Assembly (NCBI GenBank): GCA_037974965.1
Contig: JBBPFI010000013.1
Location: forward strand, 992,001 to 1,056,000
DNA length: 64,000 bases
DNA from: Dacryopinax spathularia
Taxonomy: Eukaryota; Basidiomycota; Dacrymycetes; Dacrymycetales; Dacrymycetaceae
Direction of reading: 5' to 3'
Below, in pieces: positions 20,273 to 30,600 of this stretch. The notes under the pieces were generated by a model. The model was given only the letters and a program-made list of their open reading frames with translations, searched no databases and was not told the origin of the DNA. The position numbers and the translations under genes are program-made. The stretch's first letter is position 1. Every line of letters begins with the position of its first letter.

Positions 20273-20782
20273 ATGCCCCCCAAGACCGCAGCATTCATCT
20301 GCTCCGACTGCCAAACGCCCTTTCCAAACAAGCACCTTCGAGACCAACACCGAGCAGAGGTACACCAGACGCATGTTCAGCTGACGTTTTGGAATGGCGA
20401 GGTCCGTTACACGCCGCTCATCGACGGGACATTCCACTGTCCGGCCATCAACTGCTCGTTTACCGACCGCTCCCCTTCCAAGCTTCGCAAGCATTGGAGG
20501 GACAATCATGAAACCGACCGGCACATCGTCTGTGATTCCAACTTGCTCTGTCGCAGCAAGGCCACGTCCCCACCCTGCCCTGCTCCGCCCGCGTACAATA
20601 CGTCATCCGATACAGCCCACGATGAGCCCGGGCTGGACAAACCGCTTGCCGATGAGGGTGAGGAGGGCGAGAAGGACGAGGAGGACGAGCGAGATGAGGG
20701 CCAGGAAGAAGAGGAGGACGAGGACGAGGACGAGGGTGAGGAGCACAGGGAGGGTGAGGAGGGCGAGGAGGACGACGAGGAC
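20273..20782 (+). CDS. RecQ-like helicase 2, 5' part (interrupted by transposon)
   Basis: Begins MPPKTAAFICSDCQ. Two C2H2 fingers (CSDCQTPF...H...H; CPAINCSF...H....H) and an acidic tract rich in EDE/GEE follow, exactly as in helicase 1 (3278). The 170th codon (GAC, 20780-20782) is the last before the inserted element. The matching acidic codons resume at 43690 in the same frame, 22.9 kb away. With the element in place the frame continues only a dozen codons into transposon sequence. A short zinc-finger protein could still be made from this part; the motor could not unless transcribed separately or after excision. Confidence 0.85.
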
Positions 20783-20797
20783 CATCAGGAAAGATGC
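20783..20797 (+). repeat. Left terminal inverted repeat of the Plavaka element
   Basis: CATCAGGAAAGATGC. The first 10 bases are an exact inverted match to 43678-43687, and TGC matches the next TGC of the right end with a two-base difference between. Confidence 0.7.
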
Positions 20798-20811
20798 AAA
20801 CACATATCTAT

Positions 20812-21110
20812 GCCTGTCTAGGCTCTCTATCAAAACAAAACCGCCTAGGCTGTATACAACCTTACGCTACTAACTAGTGCCTGCCTATTAAAGACATGAT
20901 ATGCAGCCTAGGAAGCATAGGGTCTCTATACAGACTAGGAGTGTGTCCACCTAGATGTACCCTAGGTAAGGGAAGAATTCCCTAGGCTCTACGCGAGGTA
21001 TTTAGCATGGAGATCTGAAACCCATGCTGTGTATGAGGCCTCTCATAAGTTGTCTCTCCCTAACGCTGCCTAGGAGAAATACAGCACAGACAGGATGCCT
21101 TAGGCTAGTT
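20812..21110. repeat. Left subterminal motif region
   Basis: About nine copies of a CCTAGG/CTAGGCT/ACTAGG-type word within 300 bp (TGTCTAGGCTC, CGCCTAGGCTG, CAGCCTAGGAAG, ACCCTAGGTAAG, CCCTAGGCTCT, TGCCTAGGAG), together with TCTCTATACAGACT. Dense subterminal repeats are typical transposase-binding regions of CACTA-like elements. Confidence 0.6.
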
Positions 21111-21413
21111 CCCATGGGTAATCTTATGGTACTATAGAAGTTTTGCTGCTGGTAAAGTTTTACCATTTGAAAAGATTATCATGAACAAGGAGGCCCTACA
21201 GGTATTGCATGTGAAAAGGGGGTTTTCTGATGTAGATGGTTTTTGTTTGAAGGAAAAGGTCTTTCTTTCTATTAGGGTTAGCAGATAAGAATGTGGCAAA
21301 GCGGTAATGGTTGAGGGGCGCTCAGGGGGGTTCCATCTCATTACGTTTACCCCTTTAATTTCCTTCTGGAATTGGAGGACATATCATTTGCAATACTATG
21401 GGACATGCTTCTT

Positions 21414-24159
21414 CTAGCTAGGCTGGATTCCCCTCTGCTTGGGCCGGTAAAAAACCTGCGGGTCATCAGAGGCGATGCTTCTAGTTTCTTCATCGCTTTC
21501 CTCCACTAAAGCATCCAATTCCTGCTTATTCTGTAGCAGGTTCCTAGAGGCTTTCATTAGCAGATTGAGAATGTGAAATAATCTGAACGCACCTTGCCAA
21601 GGTTGACAATCTGGTTTGCATGGTTTTGCATTCTTCTGGCTCGGATTTCCGGAAGAGGCGAAAGTTTTTTCGAAGAATCTTCTTCGCCATCTTGTTACGT
21701 GGAGTGGGTTGGAAGAGTGTGCCAGCTCTGTGTCCCAGTCTCCAATCGGACAGGGCATGGAAAAGCTAGGGGGGCGCTATCAACTGGGTGGGCTCATGAT
21801 GAGAAATTTACTCACCGCTGTGCAGATTGCCATTAATGCCTCGGAAGGAAACGGGGTGAAGAACTTTGGAAGAGCTAAAGCATCTCCAGTAGCTCGAGGG
21901 GAGTTGTAGAAGCAATGCGCTGCAACATAGATGATGGCATCATGTAGGAACATACCCTCAAGTTCCTTCTCCTCATTGAAGACCTCCACATTGCTATAGA
22001 TAAAGCGGTAAGTGGGTCGCTCCTCTGTTCCCAAGAGCCATTCCACAGCGCGGGCAATGGAGGATCCGTCGCCCCCCAGAGGGGTGATGAAGTGGGCATT
22101 GACAGCCTCCATTGCCTTCAACCGGAGTGTGCTTCTGGCGGAGAGTAGAGATTGATGTATCTGCAGAAACTCAGACATGGCTGGGAATGGATGTTAAGTG
22201 AACGGGCTCTTACCACCTGTTTGATCCCATTCTCTCGGAGGGGCGTAATCTCAGGCTTCTTATGCTGCTTGGCCCACTGGTTCCCATATCGAACCGCAAT
22301 CTCCATGTTCTTCTCCCTGGTGGCATGGTCCGGCCAGAATGCCCGTGGAAGAACAACGTGAAGCACACGGTACATTCTGCAAGCAGCCATGATGGTGAGC
22401 TGCATGGATTTGGTGTAGCCTCCCAGCTGTTCGGGTTTCCCACCAGGGCGGACACACTCGTCTGGCGAAGGGCTAGGTGCTTCCTGGGGTGTAGCAGAGC
22501 CTCTTGCTTGAAGTCGGGATCGCTTGGCTACCTCCTAGTATGTATTTTCTTTCAACAAGGTTGTTGCTGAGTCAACACATGAAAGCACGTACCTGGTGAG
22601 CTCTGGTTGTGGCCGCTCGCTTTCGAGGATGGCCTGTTACTCTCTCCCCACCTGAACGGCTTCTGCGGTCTTCCTCATCCTCACTGGAATTGGCCTGCTC
22701 CACTCCCCATTGAGAGTTCGCCGTCCTACCAAGGGTGGTTGCCTATGCCGAGCCTCGTTAGGGAATCAATAACATTGTATTCTCCCACTCACCTTAGAGC
22801 CACCCGGGGCTACAGATGGGTCACGCCTCAATCGATCCAAGAAAACCTTTAACTTTCGGAGACTCAGCTTCTGCATGCCAGTTTGGTTTCCTGCTGACCT
22901 GCACCGCCCCATCTGACTCAGCGCCTTCATCTTCAAAGTCTGTCCCTGGTTCCTGCTGCCCTTTGACCGCCTTAGGGCTGCCTTCCCACTCTTCTTCTTC
23001 TTCGACAGGATCCAACCATTGGTTTCCTTTTTCCCGCTGTTCAAATCACTTATCAACTGAACTGGCAGGAAATAAGACATGGACAAACAGCAGAGAATCG
23101 AGATTCCAGATTCGAAAGTTTGGATACCGTCCTTTTTTTGGCCGCTATCCTTCCTGCGCGTGGTTCTGTTTCACCCTGAACACCGAGAGAGTCATGACAG
23201 CTTCAATGTCAGGGAGGGGCTGACATACTACGACCCCCTCAGCTTCTTTGCCCCATCTGCCCCTCAGGAAGGGAGGCTCGCCTGACATGGCAAAGGGAGT
23301 CAGCAATCGGCTCTTGGGACGGGTGGACAGCATACCACTTGTATCACTTTCCATGCTACTGTCCGTCAACTCCTCTCCATCCAGGCTCTGCAACTTTGTG
23401 ACCTCTCTCTCACTCCCGCGCCCCTCCCACTCATCATCCACTCTATCCCCTTCCTCCTCCTCGTTCTCATCCTCATACTCACCCTCGTTCTCACTCTGAT
23501 TCTCATCTTCATCCCCACGGACGTCATCCTCCACCTCATCTATCCCTTCCTGCCTGGATTGTCGTTCCCGGACGAGGACTGTGCGGGCGCTATGCGTAAT
23601 CTGTTGTTTGGCGGGGAATTCCTTCTGCTTCCTTTTGTTTGCATGGTGGGGCGCTGGGCCAAGTTCAAGACTTGCCGTCTCTTGCCGTTCGCTTTGCGAC
23701 TTCATGGAACCTATGAGGGATCAGGAAGAGCAAGAACAGGCGGCCACATTAGTGGGGCGTACCATTCCGACGGCTGAGCGTTTGACGATTGAGCTCAAGC
23801 AGATTATGGTGTGGCAAAGGCTTGGTGCTCTGCAGTATAGGTCAGCACGAGTGGCACAGCGCAGGAGTAGGATGGGCTACCTTAGTCTTAGCCGCGTGGT
23901 TGAGGCGCCCCCTATTGGTAGGGACGCGTCTTCCTTCCCGCTCAGCCGGTCTTCGAGCATCGCGTGTCACTTTTCTCCTAAGCGCTTCTGGGTCCTCCAC
24001 ACCGGGAGAGGATTCCAGCCCTTCAAGCATATCAGAACAGGAGGGAGACAGTCTGAGACTTGGGTCCGCTTGACCTTGAAGGCGACGTGACCGGCGAGGG
24101 CTTTCATTGCCTAGTTGAGATGTAGAACCTTCGTGCCGCCGTCCACGCCTTGTAGCCAT
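21414..24159 (-). CDS. DUF6532-like protein (element cargo)
   Basis: Likely start ATG at 24159 (MATRRGRRHEGST). The N-terminal half is disordered and charged: Arg/Pro-rich, then a long Glu/Asp run near 23400-23540 and a Glu-rich piece near 22950-23015. The C-terminal half is folded. It contains ACRMYRVLHVVLPRAFWPD, NGIKQVVRARS, YSNVEVFNEEKELEGMFLHD and ALPKFFTPFPSEALMAICTA, a pattern I associate with DUF6532 domains of agaricomycetes, then a tail ending FYRPKQRGIQPS. Several introns are implied; only some borders are clear. DUF6532 has no known biochemical role. It is the leftmost cargo gene and is transcribed towards the left end. Confidence 0.6.
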
Positions 24160-24317
24160 GCCTTGGCCTGTTAGAGGGTACCTGAGGAGAAGGCCAATGT
24201 CAATGGCGATGAAGTTCTTTGATGTCGGGAATGGTGCAGTGGTGGTAGGGTTGAAAGGGAGGCACAGGATAGAGCGGCAGTACAAACTCTACGCCAAGGC
24301 TGTGCAGGGGCTGTGTA

Positions 24318-24408
24318 ACAGTGGGTTTTGCCTAGGTAGCAATCCCTCGCCTAGGTGTCATAAGCTAGAGTGTCATATTATGACCTATGGGCCATCTAGG
24401 TAAAGAAA
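24318..24408. repeat. Internal block of terminus-like CCTAGG words
   Basis: Between the DUF6532-like and TET/JBP-like genes: TTTTGCCTAGGTAGC, CGCCTAGGTGTCATAAG, GTCATATTATGACCTATGG, CATCTAGGTAAAG. These are the same words that crowd the two subterminal regions, and the block also contains the palindrome GTCATATTATGAC. Confidence 0.5.
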
Positions 24409-24421
24409 ATTCCGCCAGGCG

Positions 24422-25770
24422 CTATTGTACTGGCCAGCCATTGTGGTCACGTTCCCATGCCGCCCAGCTGCTGTCTCCATGCAGAACCACCGTGCCTCTT
24501 CCCCCTTTGAAATGGAGATTAAAGTGTGTAATTCGTTTGGAAGGAAATATGACCATGTCCCCCGCCTTAACCTCCACAACCAACCCTGCCTCGTAAAGGA
24601 CAATCTGGCCGCCTTCAAAGTCACCAAATACGAGCAGGACGCAGACACCGTCCTCTGGATCTTTCTCGTCTCTGTGCGCGGTTACGCAGCAGTAAAGGTT
24701 GACGACAAAAGAGGGGAAAGGGTGAGAGGGTAGAGCAGTGTTAAGGGTTGGCTCCTTGACCAGTGCCGAGAGGATGTGGTATTCTTTGGGCAGGCGAGTT
24801 CGGACCTGTGCCAAACTAGGTAGCTGGGCCACACACTTGCTAGGATAAAGAAGCTCACCGTATCACTGGCATGATCAAACCAAGATTGCCAGATTCTGAG
24901 GAGGTCATGGTAGGCTGGATAGTCATCCACAATGTCTCAGCTCGGTCGAGGGGCTCTGGCATGGCTGTTCCCACCTAGAAGAAAGCCGTCGGCCCCAGAG
25001 TCCTCACCATGGCCCTTATTGCGTCGTGAGTACGTGCGCCTGAACATTGTGGAGTGCTCACCCTTTGCGAGTACCGGTTCCAGTGGCTGAATGATCGGAA
25101 GGAGAAGAGGTTGTTTTCAGAAGAGTCATTTCGGATATCTGGTTCCTGAAGTGCTGCTAAAGTTCTGGGCCACAGGGAGACTTTCCAGTCCTGGGGAACG
25201 GAGTTTCGTGCGGCTAGGTAGCAAATCAGGCTGCTTGCTTTCGAACCTTGACGGCCGGCCCAGCCTTGTATGCAGAGGTCACGTCTGTAAAGCGATCAGG
25301 CGGCTCAGATGCGTATTGAATCCCAGGTTCCACTCACTCTGGCAGCGGCTGCACTCGCAAGTAGCTGGGCCCAACTCGCAGGCCGTTTTCTGTAAAGGCT
25401 CTTTCCAGCTGAAGGCGCGTGAGAAAGTTGCGCTAGTATTGGCTTCTAATTGAACTGACTTGGGACTCCAGGCAACTGAGGTCAACCCAAGCAGGCGCCT
25501 GATCCGCTTGCATTCGCTCCTTTCTTGTGAACTGCTCTCGATCTCTCTTTCGGAAAGGCTCTTTCTTGTTGCCCTCCGCATTGAAGTTAAAACGGGTCTG
25601 AACGTTGTGAAGTGGGCGCCCTGTGGCAGGTAGAAATGGTTCCTCTGCGTCTGGGTTGCCGCCCAAACGACGCAATTCCTTCGGTGCTGATATGCCAGAG
25701 TAGGCCGCCGGCCTGTCCTCCGGCGTCTGCCACGGAGCGAGTTGGTGGTTGCTAATCGGCAGGGGGGGGT
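24422..25770 (-). CDS. TET/JBP-type 2-oxoglutarate/Fe(II) oxygenase (element cargo)
   Basis: The C-terminal exon (stop at 24422) carries the catalytic core: AHRDEKDPEDGVCVLLVFGD with the HxD iron pair (about 24669-24680), GDFEGGQIVLYE, KAGDMVIFPS, ITHFNLHFKGGRG with the distal His and the 2-oxoglutarate-binding Arg, then W.RDHNGWP. This matches agaricomycete TET/JBP proteins associated with Plavaka and KDZ transposons, which are expected to oxidise 5-methylcytosine or thymine in DNA. An upstream exon reads DDYPAYHDLLRIWQSWFDHA. An N-terminal exon, about 25430-25770, has SAIDSVNPPLPISNHQLAPW and AAYSGISAPKELRRLGG. The start exon was not found. All metal and co-substrate ligands are present, so it may be active. 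Confidence 0.75.
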
Positions 25771-25876
25771 TGACAGAGTCTATGGCTGACTGGAATGATG
25801 CATCCCGGCCAGGTAAGCAAATGTCTCTATGTCTGCAGTCAGCTTTTTGATTTGTGCTGCTCTGGGCCTCGTTTTC

Positions 25877-27330
25877 TCACCCAAATCGAAAAAAGTCCTC
25901 AAAGAACGAATCCGAGGCACCTAAATCTGCCCCGAAGGAGGTACCCAGCGCGTGAATGGGGTGGGAGCACATCAAGGCAGCAAGGGTAGGGTAAAGCCGC
26001 TCGACAATGGCCTTTCGGAGCAAGCCGGAGTGGCCTACAATGATGTCAGAGAAAATCAACTTCTGGTGGAAAATCTGACCTTCAGTGGGCAATGACTCTG
26101 GGCAGCGCAAGGCCACTGCCATGCTTCGAATTGTCGAGGTATTTGCGAGCCGAAAGCGGTAGCGTCTTGCAGAGGCGGATACTAAAAGGACGAAATGTAG
26201 GGATCCTGCAGGGGCCGAGTGAGGGACCGCTTTGTGACAATGGCTCGCCTGAAAGCTCACCGGCTTGGGCAAGCCGAGCCCACTTCGTGCCAGTTGCAAC
26301 GATGTCAGTCAGCCTCCGGACCACAGCATCCTCCTTGGTGGTGCGCAAAGGCTGCTGAGAAATGTGGCCTTCGTACAGCTGGCGCATTGTCAGACCTAGA
26401 CCCTGTTTCAATCTGCCACCCAGTAAGCTAAGCAGATCGCCCCTGGGAGGTTTACTCTTACCGGGAAACTATGCTGGCGAGCCGGAGGTACAGGAGGCAT
26501 TTCGAGAAGCTGGCGATATTCATGTTTGCTTCCAGGTTGATAATTGAGTTGTAAGTTCGGAGAATTTCCTGGCCCAGAGTCTTCGCTTCGTCGGCCTGCA
26601 TGATGGGCAGGTCAGACAGGCAGAGGTTCTGGTTGCCAAAGGCCAAGAGTGAGTCCTCCCACTCTTGGCCAACACATCCCAGACTCGAAAGGTGCTCTTG
26701 CAGTGATATGTTGGCCAGGTCGCAAAGCAGCTCCACTGCCTCCGGCAAGGGCTCCTGAAGCGTGGCCAACTCAACGTCCAGGAGGCGGTGCTTGGCTTTG
26801 GGCACCGAGCCCCGAGTGGAAGGGGTGGGTAGGAGGGGGGTAGGCAGGACTGCGGCAGTTTCTTTGCCGGCTCGCCCCTGGCTCCCTCCGCCGTCTGGTA
26901 TCCTGCCGCCTCGGCCGTTCTTCCTCTTGCTCTTTCCCTTGTGGGCCTGCACGCGCGGCCCCTCCTGATCTCTCTTCCGTTTTCCGCATTGGTTGAGAGT
27001 GGGTAAAAGGGGAACAGCTGTGCCCTTCTGGCCGGGAGCACGCGTCTTGTCTCGCTCTTCCTCTAAAGTTTGCTGCCGCAGCCCCTCCTGGTTGGCGCTT
27101 ATGCTCTCAGCAGTCTCCGCCGCTTGTGCAACCTGGGGTTCGCCCTCCTCTTCAGTGGGCTGGTCAGAAGAGGCAACTGGCAGAAGGCTCTCTGAGGGCA
27201 GGGGCAGCTTAGCAGCCAACTCAATCTGTTGCATGACGTAGTTTTGTTCAGAGGGCAATAGCGGGCAGTCCGGTTGATCTCGAGCATAGTTTAAGAGGCG
27301 CAAGACAAGCTCCTGCATTTGTGACTCCAT
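25877..27330 (-). CDS. Unknown cargo protein with disordered basic middle
   Basis: Start ATG at 27330 (MESQMQELVLRLLNYAR). The first exon runs to about 26460: an N-terminal helix, then a long Gln/Glu-, Lys/Arg- and Gly-rich low-complexity middle (KGKSKRKNGRGGRIPDGG), then a folded helical part (LPEAVELLCDLANISLQEHL; GQEILRTYNSIINLEANMNI). Later exons probably include KQGLGLTMRQLYEGHI and FHQKLIFSDIIVGHSGLLRK, ending DSFFEDFFRFG. I do not recognise the family. Palindromic elements lie about 100-210 bp upstream of the start. Confidence 0.55.
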
Positions 27331-27434
27331 CGTGGCCGGGAGAGATAGGCAGAGAGACAGCTGGCGCAGTGCTAGGGCGGGGGAGAGAAAGACAAGCGTT
27401 GAGATGCGGCCAGTCCTGGCCTGAAGGAACATAT

Positions 27435-27450
27435 GCCCGCGACCGCGGGC
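27435..27450. promoter_or_regulatory. CG palindrome GCCCGCGACCGCGGGC
   Basis: A 16-bp palindrome with one mismatched centre pair, about 105 bp upstream of the cargo gene starting at 27330. It is paired with the CCGGACC palindrome 50 bp further up. A close match lies at 36357-36370. Confidence 0.55.
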
Positions 27451-27500
27451 TTCTCTTGATGGCCACGTGGCAAGGAAGACCCCCTATCGAATAGCAGCAA

Positions 27501-27540
27501 TTGCTTCCGGACCTCCTGCCGGCAATAGGTCCGGAACCAA
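27501..27540. promoter_or_regulatory. CCGGACCT palindrome, copy 1
   Basis: Arms TTGCTTCCGGACCT and AGGTCCGGAACCAA flank a CCTGCCGGCAAT centre. Two more copies with nearly the same sequence lie at 32573 and 36293, each within a 5' intergenic region of cargo genes. A dimeric regulator site or a hairpin is possible. Confidence 0.75.
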
Positions 27541-27668
27541 TTTTGCTCTGCTAGGGTCCGGGCATCCTCCAGCCGGCTGAGCCAGCAAGATTCCAAACAA
27601 TCCAGATTTATTCCTCATGCTAAAGGGTGCTTGGGGCGGGTAGAGGCGAAAAAAAATTGAACTCTGGC

Positions 27669-30600
27669 TCACTCCAGGCCAAGGGAGCTGGCGGAATCCT
27701 CAGGGTCTTCTGCCCTGGCAGCTGCCTTTGCCACCCGCTGGGAGCGCCGAGTGGGTGGCTGGCCCTTAGGCCTCCTCCTTATCACTTTGGGCCGCACCTC
27801 CTCCTCTTCGCTAGGAGAGTCCTCCTCCTCTGGCTCCTCCTCCTCCTCTCGCTGCTCCTCCTCTGCCCCCTCCTCCTCTGACTCCTCCTCGCCCGCTTCG
27901 CCTCCACCATCCTCATCCTCAGCCTCCGAGCCGCCAGACTCCTCATCCGCATCACCGTCTTCCTCATGCCCCCGCTTCTTCCCCTTGCTCCGGGACTGCT
28001 TGAGCTTGGCCTGAGCTTTCCTCTTTGCCGCTCGACTCGCCGGGGTAGCCATCACTGAAGCTGAAGTTGTGCCAGGGGCCATGCTAGGGTGACGCAAGGA
28101 GACCTCGAAAGGTGCGATGAAATAGCTGTTGCAGTGCCTCACGCCCCAACGCCTCCAAGTCGTCTCCTTGTTCCACAACGCACCCATGACCTCACGGGCA
28201 GCGCAGGCAGCGAGCTTCCACATGTTCAGGTAGGCTGAACTGCGCAGGAGATCCTTCCTAGCGAGCGTGTCCTGAGGAGTTTCCGGCTGATACCATAAAA
28301 AGGACTGATTCATGATCATGTAGAGGAGGCACCAGATATCCTCCAGGTCGCAGCCTAAGTTGAGGACTGGTGAAATGAGCATTGGGTGACAACAAGTCAT
28401 GGAGAGTCTCACCGGGATTGGTATCGCCTTCGTCATCGCTGCCCGCCTCCTTGTCACTGTCCTCGCTGTCGCTGTCAGGGAGATCTTCCCTGGGGCGGCG
28501 CCAGCCCTCCCACTCCAAGTTACGAGCATCCTTGCTCTCATACAGATTTCGGTGCAATTCCATCATCATGGCAAAAAGCCAGATATGTCGATGAGGTGAG
28601 TTGCCATTACTGTAGTCGTCTCCATGGCAAGCCTCCTGAAGACGATAGCGCAATGTGTACTTCAACGTGGAAAACGAGTAGAAGTAGTTGACGCGGCAGG
28701 TGGCATGCTTGACAGTGAGACTGGCCAGGAAGCGAGGGGCAAGAAAGCTGGAAAGGAATGAGCGGTGCTGCCTTTCGCTGGAAAAGAAGCGTACAGGGTG
28801 TCTCCGGGGTACAAGATGACCCCTCCTGCCAGGGGGTCATCCTCTTCCTCTGGGAGATTCTCAATTGCGTCGCAGGCCTTGAGCGCTTGGAAGTCCTCCC
28901 CAAATACGATCCACAGCTCAGACCCTTCCTCACAATGGATGGCAGTGCAGGCCCCAGCTGCAGGAACTCGGGGTCGAACCCAGGCGCCCTGAGTTCGCCA
29001 GGATTCGGTTGTGTCCGAATGCAGGGGGGGTTCGAGAGGATGAGGGAGCTGGGCTAATGGGAAAACTGAATCCCAAGAAGTGTGGGAGGAGGCAAAAGTC
29101 CTGGGACAGTCAGCAAGGAACTGCCTGGGAAGGTGTCAAGGAACAAGGCCTACTCGAAATGCGGAATGCCAGTTTGCCCATCATCGCCATTCGCCACAGC
29201 GCTGCTTGCAACAGGCATGTCGCTCAAACACAGGACGGGGTAATTCTCCCGCGTCAGCTTCAGCAATTCGGGCATGTCTCCTGCCCTGAGCGGCAAGCTG
29301 TGAGCGCCCCGCTTCGTCGGATGCTCCACCGCATGCTCTTGAGCCCCGGGCGGTAGATCGCATTGGACTGAGTTGGTCAGCAGGGCGCCAAGAAATGGGA
29401 GTAGATTTGCTTACGCTCAGGAAACTTGAAGGCATCGGGGTTCCTTGCACCCCAACTAACGGCATCTACATTGGGACGAGGAAAGTCGCTGCCTCGGAAG
29501 ACAATTCCGTCATTGTCGCTTAACAACCTGAGCAGCTTGCGCTTGGAGAGAATCGGATCCTCGCCGGTGTCAATGTCCACAATAGCTCCCTTTACCCCTT
29601 TGGGGAGGCTGCGTCTCTTCTCTGCGGCCGGAAGAAGCCTGGTAATGCGGGCCAGGCCTTTCGCCGCACTCAACATGCGGGCCTGCAGAAATGTGAGCGA
29701 GTTCATCGAGCAACCTGCAGCGGGGATACATACATTTGCATCCCCAGACCGGCGTGGAAGCTCAATCTCCCCCTTTAGACCATGAATGTCAGTGAGTTCA
29801 ATCTGCGCAGCAGAAAGTTAGCAAAGCCTATTTGTAGAAAAAGCCCACGCACTTTAACTACATCTGGGGTGGTGCTGAACTGCTCCACAGCGGTGTCGTT
29901 GATGAGATCAGCGAGCTCTTTAATGGCTACGGTCTGAGGCAACAGGGCGTCGTAGGCGAAGGCCGGATTCTTAGGCAGAAGGACACTGCTCTATGGGAGT
30001 TGTCAGAGAGTGAAATCAGGGAAGGGAATTGAGGGGGACGCGGGCCTACCAGATTGCCCATGAATCGAGCCAAAGCATCTGGCAAAATCCCTTTGGGGTC
30101 CGCGTTATCATCGATGGCCTTTTGCACCTTCTTCGAAAGCGCTCGATCAGGGAGGCGAATGTGCACCGGCGCAAGGAAGTTCGCCGCATTCAAGGGTTTG
30201 CTCTTGTCGTCTGGGTCCTTAGGAGGCTTGTTGCGCTTGTCCTTATTCTTGTCTTTATCTTGCTCGGGGGGAGGGTTCTCAGCAGAGGCAGGATCTCCCT
30301 GAGGCGGTGCTGGCTCCTCTTCATTAGTATCAGCCGTCCCCGCTCCTTCGCCGCCTGCATCGTTGGGGCCGGGAGTGGTTCCCGCCGGCTCATCTTGCTG
30401 TGCGTCACCACTTGGCTGATCGACATCCATGTCCCTTCCGGAAGGAGCTTCATCTTGGTTGGGGGGAGGGTTCTCAGCAGAGGCAGGATCTCCCTGAGGC
30501 GGTGCTGGCTCCTCTTCATTAGTATCAGCCGTCCCCGCTCCTTCGCCGCCTGCATCGTTAGGGCCGGGAGTGGTTCCCGCCGGCTCATCTTGCTGTGCGT

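Noticed and set aside
21270-21290. Telomere repeat (TTAGGG) hints at 21.27, 31.5 and 2.36 kb
   Set aside because: Single, isolated occurrences; no tandem array, so no telomere is in the window.
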